From assembly GCA_030549175.1 (NCBI GenBank), contig JAUKUA010000004.1, positions 1,302,001 through 1,366,000 on the forward strand: a stretch of 64,000 nt of DNA, written 5' to 3'. Both the position numbers and the translations under genes were made by a program. This stretch comes from Lasiosphaeris hirsuta. Its lineage: Eukaryota; Ascomycota; Sordariomycetes; Sordariales; Lasiosphaeriaceae. The notes beneath the pieces are model-generated. The model was not told the origin of the DNA. It saw only the letters and a program-made list of their open reading frames with translations, and did no database searches. Below, piece by piece: positions 1 through 11,442 of the stretch. Within the stretch, counting starts at the first letter, position 1. Each line of letters starts with the position of its first letter.

Positions 1-3000
1 TCGTGTGTCTCGCGGATCTCTTGGCTCACGAGCATCCCTGAAGTCTCGTGATTCTCGAGGGGGCATGTCCCGTCTGTCTGGGCGGTTGTGGTTAAACCTG
101 TCTGCATGCACATGCACTCTTAGACCGGGCTGAGGCACATCAGGTCTGCTCGGCAGCTCCGGTCTGCTTGGCAGGTTATGTCCACCAGAGGGGAGTGTCG
201 AAGACCTCCCGCTGGAGTCAAGTCGGCTTCCCGATGTTGACACGGGCAATGCGGCAGAAGGTTTTGGTGTGGTTGGCTTTCCGGGGATTGTGCTTCCTCT
301 TTGTGTGGCTCCTGCGCTCGCATCCTTCAATGGTTCTCTAGTCGGCAAGGGCTGTTGCTTGATCTCTTTCGCGCCGAAAGGACCGTTGGTATTCTTTACG
401 CCTTTGCTGTCCTTGACCTCTCCGTCTTCGACATCAACGTTTCTTCCCGTTGACGGAAGCTTGAATTCTGGCGCTGATGCTCGGAGGGCGGAATTCGGTG
501 GCACAGAGGATGAGTTCCGATCGTCTTTGGAGTCGCCCGACTGTAGTTGATTAGCTGCGAGTCACCGGACATTTTGGCTAGGAATGCTTACTGGACCCGG
601 CCGGAATGCCTGGACTAGAATCCATTTCGACTTTCTTCTCTGAAGTTCTGAGAACGTGGTTTGGGCGGTCACCGAGAGATCGACACGATGACCTTGTTCC
701 GAGTCGGACCCACCCTTGGACGCTGCCTCGCGCTCTGAAATAGTCTTAAGTTGTTCGAGGAATTTGTCGGCCATGAAATTAATGGCCGGGAAAAAGTCAA
801 TAACCGACTTGAGGATCGTGATGGCATTGCGAATATGCATCCACTCCATACCGTTAAGACAAGATCTCAAGGCAGTGTTGAGCTCCTTGTGCCAACGGAA
901 AAGGAGATCGCGATACGCATCGTGCTCGATAAACGCCGTCGGCTTACCCTCAGCGTCAAAAGTTGTAGCAAAGCTCAGATATTGCCTGGTTCTTTTGCCA
1001 CTCATTTCTTTGCTGCCAAGGGCTTCCTTCTCATAGGCATTCTTGTCACCATGCCATCTCGACAGGTCGCTAAGAATACACTTGAGGAAGCGTCCTAGAT
1101 GCTCGGCTTCGCGGACTGTGCAAGTAAATATGATGGCACGCAATCTATTGTGGTTGAATAGCCGATCGTAAAGCGACATTAGCTTGAAGTTTGGCGCTGA
1201 AAATTCGTGAAGGAACTTGATGAGGCGGAAGCTATATTCTGCATCGAGTGGCGAAAGTTGTAGGCGGGGAAGGATGCACTCTTCAAGGAGAGCATCTGAG
1301 GTAGCGTCTGCTTTTGTGATATCGGCCGGGAACCAGGTGTTGAGATGCTTCGCGATCTGCAACTTTGTCTTAGAATACCGCTCAACCCCGTCAGCGTTTT
1401 CTTGTGTGAGAAGCTTCTGCCGGTCGAGGATATCCTTCCGCTTTTGCGTCTTCTTGTTCATACCCACTCGGGTCATATCCGATCGGTCCTTCATAACTTC
1501 TTCGGCTTGCTTCAAAAGTTTTTGACTCTCAGCAGCGTAGCTCTCTTGGGGGAAAGCAAAGTCTCCTAGCTGCAGAGACCAGAAAAACACATAGCAGACA
1601 GGGCTGATATATCGCCACGACTGGTCTGTCAGGACACTCGGTATCCCGTCAATCAACGGCTGTAGGGCATCGACGAGAGGGTCGCCCTTGCGCCCGTTTA
1701 CAATCTTAGACGGATTGTTGTCGTCAGTGGTATCAGCTTTGTGATCTGTGTCCATGGCGATATCCCCGTCGGTATCCGTGACGGTTCGCGAGGCGTGGAC
1801 CTGGCTTTCCTTGAGAGCTTTGGTGACCTTGATGTCCAACCGGAGGCTGGCCCTGCCGATCATAAACGCGAGACCAGGACCTAGGCCAAAATCCCTCATG
1901 AGCTGAATGATATCCGGAACAAGGCTGTTAAAGGTGTCCCCGTCGATATTGCTCCTAATGAGGTCTAGGTATTGGAGGAGGATTTGATGTGTGTCATCCA
2001 CAACGGTAGACAAGTATTTGATGTGCGCGTCGGCATCCAAGACTTTGAAGATTGCGTTCTGACGGTACTGTGCAATGTTGATAAGCAGACGGCCAGCCAG
2101 TTTCGTGTCAACCAATGATCTTATGAATCGATCGGAGCTTTTGATCGATACTGAGCGCTTATCCCCAAGACTGACAAGTGTCTCGCGGCGAAGAATCTCG
2201 CCACCAGTCATGGCCCGCAGCTGGGCGTCCGTGAAGTCCAAGTCAGATACCACACCTCCCATAGATTCAATCAACTCTCGGAGAATGAGTAGGTCCGTAG
2301 AATTGCCTTTGTAAAGCTGGTCGTTGACATAGCGAAGTATGGGAACCGGGTCCATATTGGAATAGCGCTGAAAGACTTTGCCAGAAAACTTTGAGAGGGC
2401 CTGGAGCCACTTGCTAGTGAGCAGAACCGAATCTGCTTGGGTTCTGCTTCGTTGACCACCGATAGAGCTTAGGACTGACCAAACCAAGACGTCGTATCCC
2501 AAGTCCGTAAAGTACTTGACACATTCAACAAACGCATCGATTAGGTTGCTGTACGACTCGATCTGAAGAAGCGCGACCTTGCATAGAATCCCCGGTGACG
2601 GATAGGCTATCTTTGCCAACACCTTTGCCATCTTGGGTATGTTTGTTAAAGACAAACGCTTCATGTTGGCGAGTGTCTCCAAGCGCGTCCGAGCAAATGC
2701 CTTCTTAATGGGCTCGAGTCGAGAAGTGGCTCCTTCGTACCATTCCGCATACACATTGTAGCGAACGTGGAGGGGATATTGCTTGAGCAGAGTCCAGACG
2801 CTCTCAACAACTGACGAGTTGGTGTCACTCAAGCTCAGGGATGGCACGAGTAGGCGTTTTAGAAGATCGAGCCAACGCGCTCTGTTCTCCGGAGATGGAT
2901 CATCGGCAAGACTCTTGTTACCGATGCGTGTTAACTTCGCCACGAGAGCGGCATCCTGGCCAATGTTGACCCCCACGATGTTGAGCAACGTGTCGCAAAG

Positions 3001-5151
3001 CGTGAAGATGTCGTCCACAGTCTGACAGACAGGAACATTGTCGGCCCATTCATCCCAATAGAACCGATAGCCGCCTCCTTCATTCGTTCCGGCCTCATCG
3101 GGGTATGGCCATCTTAAAGCTCGTTTGGTTGGAGGTGTGCTGAGTTTGATGCTACCTTTCGCAACACCAGATTGGTTGAGATCGGGGAGCTTTTTGGGAG
3201 GGTTATCCGCGGGGCGCGATGCAACTGGATGGCTCTGTTGGAACACCGTCTCGACCGAGTGATGAAGCACACGATATACAAGCGGCATGAGATCTGGATG
3301 TGCTGGAAGGATCCAATCGTGCCGGCCAATAATAAATAGTGATTCAGGAATGGCACCGATGGTAAGAAGGCACTTGAGCAAGACAGCCTTTTGATCATCG
3401 GGTGGGGGAAGCTTCGGCTTCTCCTCTGCTTCCGCCGTAGCTTTTCCGTCGGTATCCGGTTTACTAGGTCCAGTATCACGGCGAGGCATGTTAGAAGACG
3501 AAGGCATATCGTCAGGAAGCGCTCCAGCTGTCATCAGCGCGTTGAGGGCACCGCCAGAACGAGTCTGTTTCTCTTTCTCTTCGAGCTCTTTCATTTTCCG
3601 AACTCGTACGCTCTCCATCTCCTCATCTTTTGGCCAGATATGATTCCACAGGTCGGTGAGCGAAATGAAACCCACTTTGATGAGGAGCGCAATCAGATAG
3701 AGTAGGTTCGCGGGGAGGACGTCATCCTCATCTCTCGCTTCCGATGTGTAGAAGCGCAGCTTGAATCCAAGCATTTGAGCCGCGTCCCGGTTACCGGAGG
3801 GTGGAAGCGTTCTGGTGAGCTTCATCCACTCTTGCTCGATATCAGTCTCCTGTCCTTCAGACGGACCGTTGGCGAGACGCTGCTCTTCCGAGGCAGAGAG
3901 TTGTCTCCCTCCCAGCTCAAAGAAGGCATCCAGCTTGATTTTGCGTGCTCTTTCCCAGAAGGCGATATCACGTCGTAGCCGCTCTGCAGCCAAGGTTGCC
4001 TCCTCTTCTTCGCTCGCAAACCAGTTGGAATGCTCCGGAAACGCCCAAACAGGCAAGCCGCCCACATAAGTGCCGGCTGGCGGCTTGATCTGGGTACGAG
4101 GCCACCACGAACTGACGCGCAGGAACTTGATGAAGAAGCGGAACTGTTTTATCAGAACGGCGGCAAAGATATCAAGGGTCACGTCTAGTACCCGACCAGG
4201 GTGCAGGTCGAAGGTTCCAATGAGGCCCATAACCTTATTGAACGCAGCTTGGACGACCTCGGACGACGGTGGTTCTGCGCTGCTCGTCGTGAAGAGTTCG
4301 GTGATAAGTTTTGAGAAGCCTTCTGTTTCCTCCCTCAAAAGGTTGTAGTTGGCTTGACGATAGAGCAGGTTTGTTGCTTGGCGGACACCCATCCTAGCAA
4401 ACGAGTCGCGAATCAGGCCGAGATCCTTGAGAATGGGGGGGTCAAGGACCTGTCGAACGAGGGCTGGGGACACATCGGTTGCAATCATGAAATCGCGAAG
4501 CTGCGGTCGGTAAGGGCCTGACTCGACATCCATGAATGTTGAAACGGTGTCAAGAAACAGACTGTGAGGGTCAAATATCAGATTGTTGCGCTCCGCCTCT
4601 GACGGCTCGGGGCCCAATATGTCCTTGACTACCCCACCAGCATCAGCCCCGAGAAGACGGCCGTCGATAACAGAGTGAAGGAGCTCCTGGAATATCGCCG
4701 TGACCTCGATAAGGTCTTCGTCTTCGCGTGATTGGATGCCATGGTCGATTACTTCTTGACGGGCGCCCTTTGCCCATCCGTCGACACGTTCATCGGTGAC
4801 TATGCTGTAATAGTAGCCGGGCTGGATGGGCGGGAGCGGTGGTGATGGCGCGACAGGTGCGGGCGCCATCTGAACTGCTGGGAGTGGGATCGCAGTTGAC
4901 GATGATGAGCTCGAGGGGCGGCCAAGGGTTGGTGATATGGGGCCTGGTGGTGCTGCCGACGGCGGGGGACCAGCGTTGAAAGACTGGGCCGAGTCGCGGC
5001 GATCTGGTCTCCGTGAACTCCTGCCACCGCGGCCGCCCCGACCTCCACTATCGTAATTCCTGTCGTGCTGCCCCAATGTCGTGTCGCTGGGCCGATGGGG
5101 AGAGGGCCTGGGAGCGCCAGAATCGCCCGGTCTCTTTCGCTTCGCAGGCAT
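1..5151 (-). CDS. THO2: THO complex subunit 2 (Tho2/THOC2), 3' end beyond window
   Basis: Largest subunit of the nuclear THO complex, which couples transcription to mRNA packaging and export and limits R-loops. The start at 5151 opens a basic, Gly/Arg- and Pro/Ser-rich disordered stretch (about 110 residues), followed by long alpha-helical THOC2-type sequence ending near the RRKSKW motif. A 51-nt intron (541-591; donor GTAAGC, branch CTAAT, acceptor TACAG) joins exon 1 (592-5151, 1520 codons) in phase to exon 2, which stays open to base 1 and encodes a Ser/Pro/Arg/Asp-rich tail ending in Arg-Asp-Pro repeats, typical of fungal Tho2 C-termini. About 1700 residues are visible and the stop lies outside. 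The gene is divergent from the homoserine O-acetyltransferase gene. The family call rests on recalled similarity and size. Confidence 0.88.
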
Positions 5152-6126
5152 GATGCTCTTAATGGCAGCGCGGCGAGCGTCGTATCATGGATAAGCGGTG
5201 CGGCGTGCAGCCCGCGATGGTTGTCCCGGGGAAAGTGGTAGTTGTGATCGCTCTGGCTGGAATTAAAGAAGAGTCAGACGTGATATTCGGGTGTGGGTGT
5301 TCGCAAATGATGCGTGATGGTCTGAGGACAAAGACGTGCGGGTCGCAGAGACTGACGTTGGGAGAGCACAGTAGTGGAAAAAGAACAATAAAAGTCGGTT
5401 GGCATGCACAGCGGGAAAATGAGAGATTACCGATTGAAAGAGCGACTCTGCAGATGGTTCGCGGCGATTTCTCTACAGTCGATCAGTCAGGGCTGGCGTT
5501 GCCAGTTGGCGATGCTGGCTGCGAAAGAGGGAAGAAAGGCAGAGGCAAATGCAAATGCAAAGAGCCGTGGTGGAGTGGCTCGAGTTGGCTCGCGTCAAAT
5601 CGCAGCTCGCCTCTGGCGTCGTGTTGGTTGCTCGTTTGCGACAGACTTGTTGGGGCCAGGCTTGAGCCTCATTTGGCAAGGCTGCACGACACAGATGGAT
5701 GGGGCGTTTTGTTTTTTGGCGGGGGTGCCGGGCACAGACCATTTTCAGGTGCGCCAGTTGCAACGGCCCGCCAGGCGAGCCTACCTAACGCGCCACTTAG
5801 TGGAAGTCCCCCAAACCGCCCTAAACGGCCGATCGCCGGCGATCGGTACCTGGGCAATGTATCCTGCAGCAGTCGCTATTACCATTACTCACACCTGGTG
5901 AATTGCGCAATCCACGCTTGCAGGCCCAGCACCTTATACACATCCAATCGACTTCTAACGTTTACCTATGCTGTGCCGGAGGAGTCACTGCGGTTATATT
6001 CAAGCTTTCTTCTCTCTAGGTCAGACACGCCAGGACGCTTTGTGACGGAACACAACGTCTATATCCTTCTCGGCCATCACATCCAAACAGAGACACGCCG
6101 TCGTCTATATCACCCCCAACACAACC
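5152..6126. promoter_or_regulatory. Divergent promoter between THO2 and the MET2-type gene
   Basis: These 975 bases separate two divergent starts and must hold both promoters. A long plus-strand open frame (5187-6140) covers most of it but has no recognisable protein character and runs into the leader. GAGTCA (reverse complement TGACTC, the core of Gcn4/CPC1-type sites) occurs at 5271-5276 and 5982-5987. Such sites would fit amino-acid control of the methionine gene, but a six-base match is weak evidence. Confidence 0.4.
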
Positions 6127-7793
6127 ATGGTTACCAATGACCTGAGCAAAGGCGAAGCGGCAGTGAAATACGGTCAGTTTATTTGCGTCTTTTTTCCCCT
6201 TCTTCATTTCCTGTCTTTTTCTACCTACGAGTGCAAAATCTCAGGGCGGCAACGTCAATGCTCCCCCTTGTCTGTCAAGAGCGGTGACTGAATACTTCCA
6301 AGAAAGAATACAATCCCAGCCCGAGAACCCGTTCGCGGCTCTCATACCAGAACAGCAGATTGCCGTCATTCCCTCCTTCACTCTCGAATCAGGTGTGACG
6401 CTCCATAATGTCCCCGTGGCTTACACCACCCGCGGCCGGCTCTCGCCAGAGGGCGACAATGCCATGGTCATCTGTCACGCCCTGACCGGTAGTGCCGACG
6501 TTGGTGACTGGTGGGGCCCTCTGTTAGGCGGTCCCGGTCGGGCGTTTGACATTTCGCACTTCTTCGTCGTCTGCATGAACAGCATGGGCAGTCCCTATGG
6601 TACCGCCAGTCCCGTTACGGCGAAGGACGGCGACCTGAGCAAGGGCCAGTACGGCCCGGAGTTTCCCTTGACCACCATTAGAGACGACGTCCAGTAAGCA
6701 AGAAATCCCAGGGTGACAAGATTGTAGCTCGGTTCTCACCCTCCCCAGGCTTCACCGGCTGCTCCTCGAGGACCTAGGTGTCCGGCAGGTCGCCGCAGTG
6801 GTTGGCGGGTCACTAGGCGGCATGTTTGTGCTCGAGTGGGCATACCTTGGCAAGGACTATGTGCGCTGCATTGTGCCGATTGCCACCTCGAGCCGACACA
6901 GCGCGTGGGGCATCAGCTGGGGCGAGGCTCAGCGGCAGTCCATCTATGCGGACCCCAAGTATGACGACGGCTATTACCCCTTTTCTGACCCCCCGTCGGC
7001 CGGTCTCGGCGCCGCACGCATGGCGGCTCTCCTGACCTACCGGAGTCGGAACTCATTCGAAGCTCGGTTCGGCCGCAACACCCCTGATCCATCCCGCCGG
7101 CAAACGATTCGGGAGCGACCAACGCCCAGCACCCCGTCAGAGGCACATTTCCACATTCACAATGATGGTCACAAGTTGACACGGTCGTCTCGCCAGAACA
7201 GCGAGACGGGGAGAAGGCCTGCCCTGGCAGGCCCCGTCAAGGCTACCGACCCCACGCTCGACACATCAGACCCGCAATTCCACGGACCGCAGGGTGTGAG
7301 CCTGACCGGCGGCGACATCATGCCCTCGGGCTCCACGTACTTTTCGGCCCAGTCGTACCTACGCTACCAGGGAGAAAAGTTCGTCAAGAGGTTCGATAGC
7401 AATTGCTATATTGCCATGACGCGTAAACTCGACACGCACGACGTGAGTCGCGGCCGCGCCGCATCGATTTCAGAGGCCCTTGGCATGATTGAGCAGCCCG
7501 TTTTGGTGCTAGGCATTGAGAGCGACGGGCTGTTCACATTCGCAGAGCAGGAGGAGTTGGCCGAGCACATCAAGGACGCCCGGCTGGAACGGATAGACAG
7601 CCAGGAGGGGCACGATGCCTTCCTCTTGCAGTTTGAGCAGGTGAATCGGTACATTCTTGCATTTTTGAGAGAGGTGTTGCCCGATATCATGAGCAAGAAT
7701 ACCCAGGGTGTGGTTGTGGAGAGCTCGGTTGGCCAGATGACAAAAAGCAGCACCTTTGGCGAGGCCGAGGTTGATGATATTACGGCATGGTAA
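6127..7793 (+). CDS. MET2: Homoserine O-acetyltransferase (methionine biosynthesis)
   Basis: Transfers acetyl from acetyl-CoA to L-homoserine, the committed step of methionine synthesis in fungi. It is an alpha/beta-hydrolase-fold enzyme: the HALTGSADVGDWW stretch shapes the oxyanion region, the nucleophile elbow is GGSLGGM (around 6804-6824), and Asp (IESDGLF) and His (EGHDAFLL) complete the triad near the C-terminus. A hydrophilic insert of roughly 100 residues precedes STYFSAQSYLRYQG, as is usual in fungal members. Intron 2 is 6694-6748 (donor GTAAGC, acceptor CCCAG, 55 nt). Intron 1 is less certain: ATG at 6127 with donor GTCAGT at 6173 and acceptor ending at 6281 keeps frame and gives 500 residues. 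Another start or acceptor would change only about 20 N-terminal residues. Confidence 0.9.
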
Positions 7794-8588
7794 GAGGAGA
7801 AAGGAGTGCGGCCTGGTATATAGATTTTTGGATATCTTAGCCTATAAAAGTTTGGCTTGTTAGATTTGAAAATCCATTGGATGCACAACACCACAAGGCC
7901 GCAACTCATCGTTTTTAGGGGAAGGAAGCCAACAGCCCGCGCAGCAAAGCCGCAAGGGTCATAGCTCGAGATGTCCTCAGCGGACTTCTAGGACGGCAGC
8001 CGAAAGTATGTTGGTCAATTTCTTTTTGTTTCTTTTCGTCAATATGCAGTTGGTAAGACATGTGAGCGGATCCCTTTGTCTTTGTGGTTCAGGTTGTGTG
8101 TAGAGAAGGAGTACAGTTTTTGAGGGGAAGCTCCTGAACTTAAAGATTTTGGGGTTGCGAAAAGATTGTAGGGCTGGGCGAGGATCATGGACAAGCTTCC
8201 CCTCACTCCTCTCTAACGGAATCAAGCGTAGTCATTCAGCGTAACCACTCAGCGTAAGCCTCTCGTCAGGTTATGGTCATGGATGACGTTACTGAGCTGG
8301 TATTACTTGCGGGGAGGCAGAATATGTTTCGGATCACCTTATCGAAACCCTCAAGTAATTGTGTTTTTTTTTATTTTATTTTTTTGAGAAAGCACACTGA
8401 TAACCCAATTTGTGGGACGTTTTGCTAAATAGAACCCAAGTCAATAAATATTATACATTTAGCTCATCACATGCTGTCCAACCCGGAGGACAACCAAAAG
8501 GTAGTGTGTTGAAATAGGGCCCGCTCCCCACACCACATCCAACATCCTTAGAGAGAGATTAGCATATGCTCTTCTAACAATTTAGCAA
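7794..8588. other. Intergenic, 3' of MET2-type gene
   Basis: No convincing coding sequence. It contains the 3' region of the upstream gene and an A/T-rich stretch around 8369-8390 with T runs. The AT-rich flank before 8589 is normal for a tRNA gene. Confidence 0.5.
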
Positions 8589-8683
8589 GCCCGATTAGCT
8601 CAGCTGGTTAGAGCGTCGTACTAATATTCCATTGCGAATACTCAGTAATGCGAAGGTCAACAGTTCAATCCTGTTATTGGGCA
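8589..8683 (+). tRNA. tRNA-Ile (AAT anticodon) with a 21-nt intron
   Basis: The seven-base acceptor arms at 8589-8595 and 8676-8682 pair (one G-T), followed by an A discriminator. The D arm carries TAGCTCAGCTGG (A box) and the T arm AACAG/CTGTT encloses TTCAATC (B box). The anticodon stem TCGTA/TGCGA (one T-G pair) holds loop CTAATA^A, giving anticodon AAT. The extra 21 bases sit immediately 3' of position 37, the canonical place for a nuclear tRNA intron. CCA is not encoded, as expected. Confidence 0.9.
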
Positions 8684-9052
8684 TCAGCGCAGATATTTTT
8701 TGCACTTCATCTCAATCCAGTGATCTTTTTGCAGGTTATGTATGCCTTTGCTATGTACGAAGCAGTAAAGAACGGCCGAAGGAACTAAAGATGAAGCACC
8801 AAAATAAAGAATATATGCAACGGGGCGCATCAAATCATAGAAGAAACAAATACTGCATACACATTCTACACGAAAAAACTCTTGTTACGATAAGCATGTT
8901 TATGCAATTGTCTAATAACTACCCCTGGGCCCGAAAGTACCAAGAGAGGTGATACCAATTATTCTGAATCTCCAACCACTGGAACTGATATATCACCCAC
9001 CACATTGTACACCCCTTGACAGAGACTTACTGTCAAGTCAATCCTATCAACA
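8684..9052. other. Intergenic between tRNA-Ile and the MIT-domain gene
   Basis: AT-rich with no recognised gene. A 106-codon frame covers part of it but looks random. It holds the 3' flank of the tRNA and probably the 3' UTR of the minus-strand gene. Confidence 0.4.
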
Positions 9053-10786
9053 TCAACGACCGGACCGCCCTGCTGAATCTCCCTCGATAGCTGAATCTTG
9101 CGCCTCTCGTCTGGCCTTGGCACCGGCTTTCAGCTTCTCCCACCTCTCGCGGTACTTGTCTACGGTTCCCTGGAGTTTATCATAGTCCTTCTCCATGACA
9201 CTAACTCTAGACATGACCGTGACCAACTGCTCCTCCAACTCCCGATTCCGTTTTTTGAGAGCCTCATCAGCGCCGGGTCCTCCGGCTCCACCACTCGAAG
9301 ATGACATGGGCGACCCTGGCCTTTGAAGCCGTATACTTTGTGCCAGCGCGAGGTGCGTGCTTTGTGAGTTGAGCTCGAATGCATGCAGCCGTTTACTTAA
9401 CTTGTCCAGCATCTCCTTGAGTCCTGCATTCTCCGTGTGCAGCTCCTCAATAACGTTCTGTAACTCCCTGTCGCTGCGACTCTTAGCTGCAAAGCGCTTG
9501 CGGAAGCCACCTGAGGTGGAGGCAGAACTCAACCCCGGCGATATCAGTGGCATCTGCATCTCGCGGGCGGCAACGAAGTCGTCATCGTCGTCATCGAGTC
9601 CCAAGGCACCAGAAGGGTCACCGCCCTCGTGGATCGATGCGGCCATGCGGCGCTTCTCTTTGTTTTCGTGGTTAAGTATGCTCGCATAGGACGCCGTATG
9701 GCCGCTTGTAGGCACGACGTAGAATGAGTCGCCGCCGTGGCTATCTCGTGCTAACGCCCGCAGGGTCGCGCGCGAAAATATTTTGGATAGCTCGGGGTCG
9801 GGTCCAGCGGTCGACGCTGATGACTTTGGTCGAGATCTCTTGGGTAATACGGGCTCCGGTGTCGGAGCGGGAGGAGGTGAGGCCTCGGGAACGTTATCTT
9901 CAGCGATTAGGGGAAGGCCGGCGAAGGCTAGCGGGGCCGACAGTTTGTTGATCAGGCTGCCGAATGTACTGTAAAATCGGGAGAAGCCTTCCTCGCTTTG
10001 GCTTGGGGCGGGGTTGCCCTGATCGGTCTTCGAAGACTCAAGGGCATCCTCCTTGATTCCCTGCTGCGTTGGGGGGATCCAGCTTGGCTTGCGACTGGTA
10101 TCCGCCGGGTCAGATGCCTTGGTTCTCAGTGAACCATCTCTCCGAGGGCGGACTTCTAGGCTACCCGGGGCCTGGTCGTTGGAAACACTCGGGATCAACG
10201 GCTGGCCCCTGTATTTGGACTTGATGCCTCTGGCTGATGCGAGATTGCTTGCGATGGAGGACGACAGCTCGCGCCCAGGATATCTACGAGGGTGCGGTAA
10301 CGTAGGCACTGGTTTGGTAGTGGTATGTGAGGCTGCCGTGGAGGTGGACCCCGCCTTGGATGGCTTTGATGACTTAGACGTGCCATCGTTCTCGCCCAAA
10401 GTATCCTTCTCGTCCTCCTCGGGGATGTCGCCCTCGGGGCTAGACTGCTGGCTCGGGGTTTCGAGGGGTAGCTTTAGGAGCTCGGATAGGCGTTTGTGGT
10501 GCTGCTCTAGCAAGTGCAGCGTCCGCAAGGCCTCGACGCTGGTTGTGCTCTTTGCGGCGTTCGAGAACTCGCCAGCGGCGAGCGCATGTTCGGTGATGGC
10601 GGTAGTGGTATCGGCAGTTTGGGTAGCATTCGAGGCAGCCCTGGCATGGTCGTGCGCCTTGCACAAGATCAGTCACGATGAACGGCAGACGAGGGCGAGA
10701 AGCTAAGGAGGTGAAGACACGCAAGAGGTGACAGGGGACGAGGATGACGGCGCAGGGTCTACCTTGATCAAGGGTGACGACTCCAT
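9053..10786 (-). CDS. MIT-domain coiled-coil protein, Atg38/NRBF2-like
   Basis: Encodes 542 residues from two exons: a 24-nt first exon (10763-10786, ATG at 10786) and 9053-10657, joined across a 105-nt intron (10658-10762). The spliced N-terminus reads MESSPLIK followed by AHDHARAASNATQ, with helix-rich sequence to about residue 65 (ALAAGEFSNAA...HLLEQHHKRLSELL), resembling the MIT domain of NRBF2 and yeast Atg38, a subunit of autophagy PI3-kinase complex I. A long Ser/Pro-rich linker follows, then a coiled coil (around LQNVIEELHTENAGLKEML, residues 395-440) and a second one near the C-terminus. Inference: an autophagy-related PI3K accessory factor. Other MIT proteins cannot be excluded. Divergent from the GRAM-VASt gene. 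Confidence 0.72.
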
Positions 10787-11442
10787 ATTTGTCTGGTTCC
10801 ACGGTACATCGCGAATGCAACTCTGTGCTGTTTGATCTCGTCGCCGACCGTGTAGTTCAAAGGTATGCGCACACAAATTTCGTCCAAGGACTTTTGATGG
10901 TTGTCTAAAAGATGACTTGATTTGTCCGGGCTTCAGGCAGGTGTTTGACAGAGCTCAAGTGGCGGCGGGGGAGCCTCTGGCTGGAGCTGGACAGGGGGCT
11001 CAATGCCTGTTGGTACTCGGGAGCTAATGTAGTGGTAGTAATTGTTAAGGGGCTGGCTTTATCTTATCGCCGCTTCTGGGGCAGCAAGCGGGAAACACCC
11101 GCCACCGTTTCAACCTCTTGAAAGCCGAAACGAATAGGCGCGCATCCGAACGGGGAGTGGTATTGTCGTCTTGGATTTCCTTCAAACAACTAAACCCGAG
11201 GATATTGCTCTTTAGGATATCATCAACTTTCAGCTTGCTGCCTAACGGCGCCGTTTTGGTGCTCCTGGGTCTTTCGATCAATGAGGCTTGGCGCAAACCG
11301 ATGACGATGCCATAGCCATTTTCGTATATTGTCTCCAAGAGACCGACTACCACCCAGCTCCTTTGTCGCAAACCACCACCTACCAAAATCCAGGTTCCTG
11401 CTCTCGCCAGCCTGAGCCGGTCGCGCAGCTGTCTTCCCACCC
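10787..11442. promoter_or_regulatory. Divergent promoter, MIT gene / GRAM-VASt gene
   Basis: 656 bases between two divergent starts with no gene of their own. Open frames here are short and low in coding character. No named binding site could be assigned with confidence. Confidence 0.4.

Noticed and set aside
5187..6140. 317-codon plus-strand open frame
   Set aside because: It covers the promoter and leader of the methionine gene, has no domain or consistent composition, and its frame is unrelated to the enzyme.
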